A stretch of DNA of 64,000 bases from Millionella massiliensis. Its GTDB lineage: Bacteria; Bacteroidota; Bacteroidia; Bacteroidales; Rikenellaceae. This document shows, one piece after another, positions 44,430 to 51,961 of the stretch; the first letter of the stretch is position 1, and each line of letters opens with the position of its first letter. Where the stretch lies: contig NZ_FNWD01000002.1 in NCBI RefSeq assembly GCF_900104655.1, forward strand, positions 620,001 to 684,000. Reading direction: 5' to 3'. Position numbers and translations under genes: made by a program. A model generated the notes under the pieces. That model searched no databases, was not told where the DNA came from, and saw nothing but the letters and a program-made list of their open reading frames with translations.

Positions 44430-44650
44430 GCTCCGCCGCGAGCACGCAGACGCCGCCCACGTAGGGCAGTCGATGAATGGTTTTATTTGAGAATAAAGCC
44501 CACTTAAAGATAAAGGAACGATTCGCACAACGACGAATTGTTCCTTTATCTCTTTTGCGCTTTCGTGGACTTTTTGATATAGCATCGCGAACAGTACAGA
44601 ACTGCCCTCACGCCGGGCGGGCGGTGGCTTCGGCCACTCCGAATGATTGG
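44430..44650 (+). repeat. Hairpin repeat unit 18 (full, strongly diverged stem)
   Basis: Starts 10 bp after the phosphodiesterase stop. The central stem is AGATAAAGGAACGATTCG with CGAATTGTTCCTTTATCT, very different from the consensus yet 17 of 18 positions pair, plus one G-U. The outer stem is AGCCCAC/GTGGACT instead of AGCCCGC/GCGGGCT. The 3' side ends GGACTTTTTGA. Confidence 0.9.
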
Positions 44651-44753
44651 TATTACCTCGAATAAGTGTAATACTAAAGTTTATGTAATACGGCTGTTTG
44701 CCGTACATCTTAATTTATCGATTCTGCAATTATTAGAGGTACGACCCCTCCTT

Positions 44754-44822
44754 GCTCCGCCGCGAGCACGCGGACGCCGCCCGCGCAGGGCAGTCGGAGA
44801 ACGGTTTTATCTGAAAACAAAG
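44754..44822 (+). repeat. Hairpin repeat, GC-arm half fused to a different terminator
   Basis: Begins 324 bp after unit 18. It matches the family through TTTATCTGAAAACAAAG, then switches to an unrelated strong hairpin (44823-44865) in place of the family stem. Confidence 0.85.
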
Positions 44823-44865
44823 AAGAGCGGTCAGGACATAAAGTTATGTCCTGACCGCTCTTTTT
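44823..44865. terminator. Bidirectional terminator between convergent genes
   Basis: A perfect 19-bp inverted repeat (AAGAGCGGTCAGGACATAA and its complement) with a 2-nt loop, then TTTTT on the plus strand and CTTTGTTTT on the minus strand. It serves the NagB/PIG-L gene (31 bp from its stop) and transcripts from the left. Confidence 0.85.
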
Positions 44866-44892
44866 CGGTTCCAACAGGATCGGATAGGGCTG

Positions 44893-46839
44893 TTAGAAAA
44901 TCGGGTATTTTACGAATACCTCGATAGCCTGATATTCAGCCATACCGAGTTTGTCGTACAGTTGTGCGGTAGCCTGAGTACGGTCTTCAGCACGTTCCCA
45001 GAATTCACGTTTGTCGTCACCGGGGAAGGGCACAATGTCTTTCTGCGAGAGGTGGCGATAGATGGCGTGACGTTTTTTGATCACTTCATCCGGGCTCAAC
45101 GGCACAGCCATGTCGACCATATCGAGATCCCATTCCTGCCATGCCCCGCGGTAGAGCCACATCACGCAATCGTTCAGCCATTTGTCGCCTTCCTGTTTGA
45201 TCTGGTTGACAGCAGCCAGAACGATTTCGATGCAGACACGGTGCGTACCGTGCGGGTCGGAGAGGTCACCGGCAGCGTAAATCTGATGGGGTTGAATCTT
45301 ACGCAACAGCTCAATTACGATGTCAATGTCGGCCTGCGAAATGGCACCTTTCTTCACGGAGCCCGTTTCGTAGAACGGGAGGTTCAAGAAGTGTACGTTG
45401 GTATCATCATTGAGGCCGAAACTACGGTCTGCGGCACGAGCCTCGCCACGACGGATGGCACCTTTGAACATGCGGAGTTCGAGCGGTTCGGGCTGACCTT
45501 TAACCTTGCTTTGGATCAGTTTCTTGAAGTGTTCGTATTTGTCTTCGAAGCCGCATTCGCGAGCGGTGTCGAGGGTTTGGAGGACCACGTCGTCATGCAC
45601 GGCAATGTTACCAGAGGTCTGGTAAGCCACATGCACATCATGTCCCTGGTCAGCCAGACGAATAAAGGTACCACCCATCGAGATCACGTCGTCATCGGGG
45701 TGCGGGCTGAAGATAACCACCCGTTTCGGGAAGGGGAACGAACGGGCCGGACGGGTCGAGTCGTCGGCATTGGGTTTTCCACCGGGCCAACCAGAGATCG
45801 TGTGCTGCAGGTCGTTGAAAACCTGAATATTGATCTTATCGTAGGTCAAACCGGTTTCATCGATCAGCTGACCGAGGCTGTTGTCAATATAGTCCTGATA
45901 GGTGACTTTGAGGATCGGTTTTTTCACCTTCTGGCAGAGCCACAGCACGGCTTTACGGATAAAGCGGTTGGTCCACACGCAGCTGCCCACGAGCCACGGA
46001 GTTGCCACACGGGTCAGGTGCGAAGCGGAGTCTTCGTCCAGCACCACTTCCACATTGGCATGGTTCTGAAGGTAGGAAGCAGGAATCGAGCCGTCCACGC
46101 TGCCTTCCACCACTTTGGCGGCCACTTCCGATTTGTCTTCGCCCCAGCCGATGAGCACGATCCGTTTTGCCTGCATTACGGTAGCGATACCGATGGTCAG
46201 GGCACGGGTCGGCACGTTTTCGATGCCGTAGAACGAGGAGGATACCCGTTTACGCGAAGCGTTGCTGAGGGCTACGACACGCGTGCGGGTGTTCTGATAC
46301 GTACCGCCTTCGTTGAGCGCGATCTGACCCTGGTCGCCCATGCCGAGCAGCAGGATGTCGATACCGCCGGCTGCATGGATCTCGGCTTCATATTGTTTGC
46401 AGTATTCGCTGACTTGACTGGCCGGTACGGTCCCGTCGAGGGTATGGATCTGGTTGGCCGGAATATCCACCTGATTGATCAGTTCTTCGTAGAGCGAGTA
46501 GGTGTAGCTCTGCTGTTCGGTGGGGTTGATCGGGTAGAATTCAAACAGGGTAAACAGCACCACGTTTTTGAAGCTCAACCCTTCGCTTTTGTGACGGCGA
46601 ACCAGTTCGCGGTAAACGCCGATCGGCGATTTGCCGGCGGTCAGTGCCAGCACGCATTTCTGACCGGCAGCAGACTTGGCTTTGATCGTTTCGGCGATCT
46701 CGGCGGCTACCCGGAAAGCACCGTCTTCGGCCGTAGCGGCGATATAGGTCGGGATACGTTCGAAACGGGTAATAATGTCCATCGGTTCGGCCCCGACTTT
46801 GAGACCGCCTTCGGTTTTGAGTTTGTAATTGGTACTCAT
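44893..46839 (-). CDS. NagB-like / PIG-L deacetylase fusion protein
   Basis: 648 residues. Residues about 25-290 align with glucosamine-6-phosphate deaminase (NagB), but catalytic positions differ from E. coli NagB: the Asp72 equivalent is Phe99 (FTLFEF for FNMDEY), Asp141 is Gln170 and His143 is Gln172 (GDQGQIALNE for GNDGHIAFNE); only the Glu148 equivalent, E177, remains. The PIG-L/LmbE part (about 370-640) has intact metal motifs PHPDD (379-383) and DPHGTHR (528-534). It is usually annotated as nagB, but a metal-dependent N-deacetylase with a non-catalytic sugar-phosphate-binding domain fits better. ddl lies 10 bp upstream in the same operon. Confidence 0.88.
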   Translation of the reverse strand: MSTNYKLKTEGGLKVGAEPMDIITRFERIPTYIAATAEDGAFRVAAEIAETIKAKSAAGQKCVLALTAGKSPIGVYRELVRRHKSEGLSFKNVVLFTLFEFYPINPTEQQSYTYSLYEELINQVDIPANQIHTLDGTVPASQVSEYCKQYEAEIHAAGGIDILLLGMGDQGQIALNEGGTYQNTRTRVVALSNASRKRVSSSFYGIENVPTRALTIGIATVMQAKRIVLIGWGEDKSEVAAKVVEGSVDGSIPASYLQNHANVEVVLDEDSASHLTRVATPWLVGSCVWTNRFIRKAVLWLCQKVKKPILKVTYQDYIDNSLGQLIDETGLTYDKINIQVFNDLQHTISGWPGGKPNADDSTRPARSFPFPKRVVIFSPHPDDDVISMGGTFIRLADQGHDVHVAYQTSGNIAVHDDVVLQTLDTARECGFEDKYEHFKKLIQSKVKGQPEPLELRMFKGAIRRGEARAADRSFGLNDDTNVHFLNLPFYETGSVKKGAISQADIDIVIELLRKIQPHQIYAAGDLSDPHGTHRVCIEIVLAAVNQIKQEGDKWLNDCVMWLYRGAWQEWDLDMVDMAVPLSPDEVIKKRHAIYRHLSQKDIVPFPGDDKREFWERAEDRTQATAQLYDKLGMAEYQAIEVFVKYPIF

Positions 46840-46849
46840 AACACTTTGT

Positions 46850-47857
46850 TTATTTTGATGTTTCGTTGATAATCATCTCAAAAGCCTGCCCCATGGTGAG
46901 ACCGGCGGCACGCCACTGCTGCGGCACGATGCTGGCGGCACTCATGCCCGGCGTAGTATTCACTTCGATGAAGTAGGGATCGCCCGTGGTGCGGTCGATG
47001 ATGAAATCTACCCGGACCACCCCCCGGCACCCCAGCACGTGATAGGCCGTGGAGGTAGCACGGTTCAGACGTCCGACAATTTCGGCAGGCAGTTCAGCCG
47101 GCGTCACTTCGCGACAAGCACCTTCATATTTGGCTTCGTAGTCGAAAAATTCCTTTTCCGAGATCAGTTCCGTCACCGGCAACACCCACTCTTTCCCGCC
47201 GGCCACCATAATACCGCAGCTGACTTCGCGACCGTCCACAAACTGCTCGAGCATCACCGCGTCGCTCTCCTCGAAAGCGGCTTCGATAGCCGGAGCAATC
47301 TGTTCGGGCGATTTGATCTTGGTCACCCCAAAGCTGCTTCCGCTGGCGTTAGGTTTGATAAAGAAGGGCAGTCCCAGTTCGGCGATAATGGTTTCGGCAG
47401 CGGGAACAGCCTCGCCCCGGCGCAGCATGATCTCTTTGGCCAGGTGGATTCCGGGTTGCCCGCGAAGCGCCATTTTGCAGAGCGATTTATTGAAAGTCAG
47501 GGCCGAAACCTCGGCGCTGCAAGTGGAGTAGGGTACACGCATCAGATCCAGATACCCTTGCAGGATTCCGTTTTCACCCGGCGTACCGTGTATTTCGATC
47601 AGCGCATATTCGAAACGGACATGTCGTCCTTCGGGGGTCGTAAAGCTGAAATCATTCAGATCGACCGGCAACACGGCACCGGCCGCATCGGCTCCCGTGG
47701 GGTTCACACGCCACGTCGTTCCGTGCAGCACCACCAGATAGGGTTCGAAACGTTCGCGGTCGAGACACTCCCACACCTGGGCTCCACTCTTATATGAAAT
47801 CACATCTTCGGAGGAGTCTCCTCCGGCAATGACGGCAATGATTTTCTTTCCAGACAT
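46850..47857 (-). CDS. ddl: D-alanine--D-alanine ligase
   Basis: 335 residues from the ATG at 47857 (MSGKKIIAVIAGG), which gives the normal Ddl start; an upstream extension to 47920 lacks similarity. ATP-grasp landmarks: EIHGTPGENGILQGYLDLMRVPYST, FIKPNASGSSFGVTKI, EQFVDGREVSCGIM, DFIIDR and PYFIEVNTTPGMSAAS. It joins two D-Ala for peptidoglycan precursor synthesis. The NagB/PIG-L gene follows after 10 bp, linking it to amino-sugar metabolism. Divergent from the FabK-like gene. Confidence 0.95.
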   Translation of the reverse strand: MSGKKIIAVIAGGDSSEDVISYKSGAQVWECLDRERFEPYLVVLHGTTWRVNPTGADAAGAVLPVDLNDFSFTTPEGRHVRFEYALIEIHGTPGENGILQGYLDLMRVPYSTCSAEVSALTFNKSLCKMALRGQPGIHLAKEIMLRRGEAVPAAETIIAELGLPFFIKPNASGSSFGVTKIKSPEQIAPAIEAAFEESDAVMLEQFVDGREVSCGIMVAGGKEWVLPVTELISEKEFFDYEAKYEGACREVTPAELPAEIVGRLNRATSTAYHVLGCRGVVRVDFIIDRTTGDPYFIEVNTTPGMSAASIVPQQWRAAGLTMGQAFEMIINETSK

Positions 47858-47943
47858 CGATACAGACGCTATTAAAACGGGCAAATCGCGGCACCACTTC
47901 ATGCAGCTGACTTGCATCATACAAATTTATAGATTTTTTATTA

Positions 47944-47951
47944 TATCTTTA
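47944..47951 (+). promoter_or_regulatory. -7 promoter element of the FabK-like/thi operon
   Basis: TATCTTTA, 31 nt upstream of the FabK-like start; one mismatch to TAnnTTTG. No TPP riboswitch motif (CTGAGA ... ACCTGATCTGG) lies in the 124-bp leader region. Confidence 0.5.
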
Positions 47952-47981
47952 TCGAATAAATGACCAAAATCGGCAACGAAG

Positions 47982-48938
47982 ATGAAAACAGCTGTCACAG
48001 AACTATTTAACATAGAGCACCCGATCATCTCGGGAGGCATGGTCTGGTGCAGCGGCTGGCGACTAGCCGCCGCCGTATCCTCCTGCGGCGGTCTGGGGCT
48101 GATCGGAGCAGGCTCCATGCACCCCGAAACGCTCGCCGACCACATCGCCAAGGCCCGCGCCGCACTGGCCGGAAGCGGGAAACCGTTCGGCGTAAACGTT
48201 CCCCTGTTCTATCCTGAAATCGAGGCCATCATCGACCTGCTCATCGCCGAGCAGGTTCCGATCGTCTTCACCTCAGGCGGAAACCCGTCCCTCTACACCG
48301 CGCGCCTCAAGGATCACGGCATCCGGGTGGCCCACGTGGTCGCCTCAGCCCGATTCGCCCGAAAGGCCGCTGCAGCCGGTGTGGATGCCATCGTGGCCGA
48401 AGGGTTCGAAGCCGGTGGCCACAACGGTCGCGAAGAGATCACCACCCTGGCGCTGATCCCGCAGGTTCGCGAAGTCACCGATCTGCCGTTGCTGGCAGCC
48501 GGAGGCATCGCCACCGGACGCGGTATGCTGGCTGCGCTGAGCCTCGGTGCCGACGGCGTGCAGCTCGGCACCCGGTTTGCCCTCTCGCAGGAGTCCTCGG
48601 CCCACGAAGCGTTCAAAGAGCGTTGTGTCGGCCTCGGCGAAGGGGACACCATGCTCTGTCTCAAGAAGCTGGGCCCCGTGCGACTGGTTAAAAACGAGTT
48701 TTACCAGCGTGTGGCAGAGGCTGAAGCTCGTGGTGCTTCGGCCGAAGAACTACGTGAACTGCTGGGCGCAAAACGCTCCAAACGCGGCATTTTCGAAGGC
48801 GACCTGATCGAAGGCGAGCTGGAGATCGGACAGGCCGCATCGCTGATCCACCGGATCGAACCCGTCGCCCAAATCATGCAAACCCTGCTGGATGAGTTCC
48901 GGACAGCCGTAAACGAAGTGAAACAATGGGAAATCTGA
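47982..48938 (+). CDS. FabK/nitronate monooxygenase family FMN-dependent protein
   Basis: 318 residues, TIM-barrel. FMN-binding landmarks are HPIISGGMVWCSGWRLAAAVSS, IVFTSGGNP, VVAEGFEAGGHNGREEITTL, LLAAGGIATGRGMLAALSLGADGVQLGTRFA. FabK reduces enoyl-ACP in fatty-acid synthesis; nitronate monooxygenases detoxify nitronates. GHNG after EAGG is common to both, so the reaction is not settled. The 3' end overlaps thiE by 13 bp, so it is translationally coupled to thiamine genes, suggesting cotranscription rather than a shared pathway. Confidence 0.85.
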   Translation: MKTAVTELFNIEHPIISGGMVWCSGWRLAAAVSSCGGLGLIGAGSMHPETLADHIAKARAALAGSGKPFGVNVPLFYPEIEAIIDLLIAEQVPIVFTSGGNPSLYTARLKDHGIRVAHVVASARFARKAAAAGVDAIVAEGFEAGGHNGREEITTLALIPQVREVTDLPLLAAGGIATGRGMLAALSLGADGVQLGTRFALSQESSAHEAFKERCVGLGEGDTMLCLKKLGPVRLVKNEFYQRVAEAEARGASAEELRELLGAKRSKRGIFEGDLIEGELEIGQAASLIHRIEPVAQIMQTLLDEFRTAVNEVKQWEI

Positions 48939-49579
48939 GACGAGAGTCGCTCGAGCTCTACCTGGTGACCGACCGGGCTCTGTCGCTGGGCCGGTCGCTG
49001 CGGGAGATTGTCGCCGCAGCCGTGCAGGGCGGCGTTACGATGGTCCAACTGCGCGAAAAGGAGTGCAACACGCGTGAGTTCGTCGAACTGGGCCGCACCC
49101 TCCACGACCTGCTCCGACCCGCCAGAATCCCGCTGATTATCAACGACCGGGCCGACATTGCCCAGGTCATCGGCGCCGAAGGGTTGCACATCGGCCAACA
49201 CGACATGGCCTACGCCGACGCGCGTCGGCTGCTGGGAGCGGAAGCGATCATCGGGCTGTCGATCGAAAACGAACATCAGGCCCGTGAATGTCGGACATAC
49301 GACGGACTGGACTACATCGGAGCCAGCCCGGTCTTTGCGACACCGACCAAGACCGACACCGCCGAAGCCCTGGGACTGGCCGGCGTGACACGCCTGCGCG
49401 AGATCGTCGGACCGATCCTGCCGATGGTAGCGATCGGCGGTCTCAAAACGACCAACATTCCCGACGTGATTCGAGCCGGAGCCGACGGCGTGGCCGTTGT
49501 GAGCGCCATCTGTTCCGCCGCATCGCCGGCCGAAGTGACCCGCCAACTGCTGGATTGCGTAAAACAAGCGAAAAGATGA
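48926..49579 (+). CDS. thiE: Thiamine-phosphate synthase ThiE
   Basis: 217 residues. Conserved segments are LYLVTDRALSLGRSL, VQGGVTMVQLREKE (pyrophosphate and HMP site), IPLIINDRADIAQVIGAEGLHIGQHD, YIGASPVFATPTK and MVAIGGLKTTNIPDVIRAGADGVAVVSAI. It joins HMP-pyrophosphate and thiazole-phosphate into thiamine phosphate. The start overlaps the FabK-like gene by 13 bp, and its stop overlaps the thiL start (ATGA). With thiL and thiD it forms a salvage-type set; thiC, thiG, thiH and thiS are not here. Confidence 0.95.
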   Translation: MGNLRRESLELYLVTDRALSLGRSLREIVAAAVQGGVTMVQLREKECNTREFVELGRTLHDLLRPARIPLIINDRADIAQVIGAEGLHIGQHDMAYADARRLLGAEAIIGLSIENEHQARECRTYDGLDYIGASPVFATPTKTDTAEALGLAGVTRLREIVGPILPMVAIGGLKTTNIPDVIRAGADGVAVVSAICSAASPAEVTRQLLDCVKQAKR

Positions 49580-50553
49580 AAATCAACGAAATAGGAGAAT
49601 TCGGACTGATCGGACGCATTGCCCGCGAGGTTGAACAGCTTGTCCCGACCGGATGGGAAGGCATCGGCGACGATTGCGCGGTGATTCCCTCGGGCGACGA
49701 CCATTCGCTGCTGGTCACGACCGACCTGCTGGTCGAGAACGTCCATTTCCTGCGCGACCGCATCACGGCCCGCGAACTGGGAGCCAAATCGCTGGCCGTG
49801 AACCTGAGCGACGTGGCCGCCATGGGAGGCCGGCCGATCGCCACCTTTCTGAGCATCGGCCTGCCCTCCGACACGGTCGAAGTAGAGTGGTGCGACGCCT
49901 TTTTCGACGGTTATCGCTCGTTCGGCGTGCCGCTGTTGGGCGGTGACACCACCTCCTCGCCCGAAGGGATCGTCATTAACATCACGGTGCTGGGAACCGC
50001 CGAAAACCGCCATATCAAACGGCGCAACGCAGCCCGCGCGGGCGACATCATCGCCGTGACCGGTCCCCTGGGTGATTCGGCCGGAGGCCTTCAATGCCTG
50101 CTGCACCCCCTCCCCGCCGATGCCGACACCGAAGCACTGATCCGGCGACACCACGCCCCGCGCCCCCATTTGGCCGAAGGGGAGTGGCTCGGTGCGCGTC
50201 CCGACGTGCACGCCATGATGGACGTCTCGGACGGCGTAGCATCGGACCTGCTCCACATTCTGCGGGCCTCGTCGCTCGCGGCCGCCGTCGATGTTCGCCG
50301 ACTGCCCCTGTCGCCGCTGCTGCTGAAGATGGCCGACCGCTGCGGCTGGGATGCCCACCGGCTGGCCCTCACCGGAGGCGAGGACTACGTCCTGCTGCTA
50401 ACCGCCGACCGGGAACGGTTCGCCCGGTTGCAACAGGATTTTCAGGCACAGTTCGGCCGTACACTCCACCCGATCGGGGAGTGCATGCCCGGCCAGCCGA
50501 CCATCCAATACCGGGGAAGCGAGGGGACCTTCACCGGGTTCAACCACTTCTGA
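49576..50553 (+). CDS. thiL: Thiamine-monophosphate kinase ThiL
   Basis: 325 residues from the ATG at 49576, overlapping thiE by 4 bp; a much longer frame upstream is an artefact through thiE. Motifs: EFGLIGRI, IGDDCAVIP, LLVTTDLLVENVHF, KSLAVNLSDVAAMGG (ATP and Mg binding), LLGGDTTSSP, VTGPLGDSAGG and MMDVSDGVASDLLHI. It phosphorylates thiamine phosphate to the active pyrophosphate. Standard length. Confidence 0.95.
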   Translation: MKINEIGEFGLIGRIAREVEQLVPTGWEGIGDDCAVIPSGDDHSLLVTTDLLVENVHFLRDRITARELGAKSLAVNLSDVAAMGGRPIATFLSIGLPSDTVEVEWCDAFFDGYRSFGVPLLGGDTTSSPEGIVINITVLGTAENRHIKRRNAARAGDIIAVTGPLGDSAGGLQCLLHPLPADADTEALIRRHHAPRPHLAEGEWLGARPDVHAMMDVSDGVASDLLHILRASSLAAAVDVRRLPLSPLLLKMADRCGWDAHRLALTGGEDYVLLLTADRERFARLQQDFQAQFGRTLHPIGECMPGQPTIQYRGSEGTFTGFNHF

Positions 50554-50594
50554 CCCACCCACCAAACAGAGCTTAACCAATAGAGAGCATACCC

Positions 50595-51398
50595 ATGAAA
50601 CGAGTACTCACCATAGCCGGTTCGGACAGCGGCGGCGGAGCCGGCATCCAGGCCGATATCAAAACCATATCGGCCATCGGTTGTTATGCCGCAAGCGCCA
50701 TAACGGCCGTCACGGCCCAAAATACGCTCGGCGTCGTGGCCGTCGAAGCCCTCTCGCCGGAGATCGTCGAACAGCAGATCCGCGCGGTGCTCGACGACAT
50801 CGGGGCCGATGCCGTAAAGATCGGGATGCTGGCCAATACGGAGATCGTCGAACTGGTCGCCTCGCTAATGCACGAGTACGATCCCCCTTTCATTGTGCTC
50901 GACCCGGTGCTCGTGGCCACGTCGGGCGACCGGCTGACCCGCAGCAGCGCCACCGAAGCCATCCTCACCCAACTGATGCCGCTGGCCACCGTCATCACCC
51001 CAAACATTCCCGAAGCCGAGCAGCTCACCGGCGTGGCGATCGAATCTCCGCTCTCCTACGATGCCGCCTGGCAGGTGCTCCGCCAACAGGGAGCGCACGC
51101 CGTACTGCTCAAAGGCGGCCACCTGGACGGCCGTCAACTGACCGACACGCTCTTCACCGTGAAGGATACCCTGCCGCACACCTACCTGCACGAACGGATC
51201 GACACACCAAACACCCACGGAACAGGTTGCACCCTGTCGTCAGCCATTGCCTCATACCTGGCTCTGGGCCATCCGTTAAGCCGCGCCGTGGGCCATGCGA
51301 CCGACTTCATCCATCAGGCCATCGCCGCCGGCAGCGACCTGCACATCGGCGAAGGGCACGGTCCGGTGGACCATTTTTTCCGATTTCGTGACCGTTAA
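50595..51398 (+). CDS. thiD: Hydroxymethylpyrimidine (phospho)kinase ThiD
   Basis: 267 residues, ribokinase fold. MKRVLTIAGSDSGGGAGIQADIKT is the HMP-binding start; AVKIGMLANTEIVE, VLDPVLVATSGDRLT, ITPNIPEAEQLTG and the catalytic NTHGTGCTLSSAIA (anion hole and Asp/Cys region) are all present. It phosphorylates HMP twice before ThiE. It lies 41 bp after thiL and closes the operon; no terminator is seen before the next promoter. Confidence 0.95.
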   Translation: MKRVLTIAGSDSGGGAGIQADIKTISAIGCYAASAITAVTAQNTLGVVAVEALSPEIVEQQIRAVLDDIGADAVKIGMLANTEIVELVASLMHEYDPPFIVLDPVLVATSGDRLTRSSATEAILTQLMPLATVITPNIPEAEQLTGVAIESPLSYDAAWQVLRQQGAHAVLLKGGHLDGRQLTDTLFTVKDTLPHTYLHERIDTPNTHGTGCTLSSAIASYLALGHPLSRAVGHATDFIHQAIAAGSDLHIGEGHGPVDHFFRFRDR

Positions 51399-51433
51399 CC
51401 CTCCGGCCCGGGACACATCCCGCCGCAAATCCG

Positions 51434-51441
51434 TATCTTTG
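51434..51441 (+). promoter_or_regulatory. -7 promoter element of the ftsB-like gene
   Basis: TATCTTTG, 11 nt before the ATG at 51453. The short distance predicts an almost leaderless mRNA. Confidence 0.65.
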
Positions 51442-51452
51442 CGACAGCAACC

Positions 51453-51740
51453 ATGAAAATCGAGCACCTTTTTTCAAATCGTAACATTATGATTCTCGCG
51501 ACATTGGTCTTTGTCGCGTGGGTGCTCTTTTTCGACCGCAACAACTACCTCGACTCGATGGAACTCGATCGCAAGATCAAGGCAATCGAAGCCGAAAAGG
51601 AGTTTTACAAACAAAAGATTCGGGACGACAGCATCGTGATTGCCGGGATGAAAGACAGCGCTTTTCTGGAGAAATTCGCCCGGGAGAACTTCCGGATGCA
51701 CCGCGACGGCGAAGAGATCTACCTGATCGACGAGAAATAG
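51453..51740 (+). CDS. Septum formation initiator, FtsB/DivIC family
   Basis: 95 residues: short cytoplasmic start, one transmembrane segment (NIMILATLVFVAWVLFF), then a coiled coil (LDRKIKAIEAEKEFYKQKIRDD) and the conserved end FLEKFARENFRMHRDGEEIYLID. FtsB/DivIC joins FtsL and FtsQ in the divisome and passes the activation signal to the septal peptidoglycan synthase. Single gene with its own promoter; the shared terminator at 51895 lies downstream. Confidence 0.9.
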   Translation: MKIEHLFSNRNIMILATLVFVAWVLFFDRNNYLDSMELDRKIKAIEAEKEFYKQKIRDDSIVIAGMKDSAFLEKFARENFRMHRDGEEIYLIDEK

Positions 51741-51894
51741 ACGACAGCAGCGCCCCCTCTTTGGTCCGGCACAAGAAGCACACACCGGGAAAGTCACCCC
51801 GGCAAACCGTCAGGTCCGTAAACGCAATTCCGAATAGAAACATCCTCCCATATCCCCATTTCATCCCCATAAAACAGCGCATTTCAAAATAAGG

Positions 51895-51927
51895 AGGGCC
51901 GACGAGCATAAACTCGTCGGCCCTTTT
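51895..51927. terminator. Bidirectional terminator between ftsB-like and DUF5703 genes
   Basis: A perfect 12-bp inverted repeat AGGGCCGACGAG/CTCGTCGGCCCT with a 6-nt loop, TTTTCC on the plus strand and TCCTTATTTT on the minus strand. One of the few convergent junctions without a hairpin repeat. Confidence 0.85.
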
Positions 51928-51961
51928 CCTTTCTTCTTCTGAAGAAGATAACCCACCGTAC

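Noticed and set aside
44962-46869. Long antisense reading frames (e.g. opposite the NagB/PIG-L gene, and 52064-54274 opposite the DUF5703 gene).
   Set aside because: They mirror well-supported genes in a GC-rich genome and show no protein family features of their own.
47858-47981. TPP riboswitch upstream of the thiE operon.
   Set aside because: The expected conserved CTGAGA and ACCTGATCTGG-like blocks were not found.
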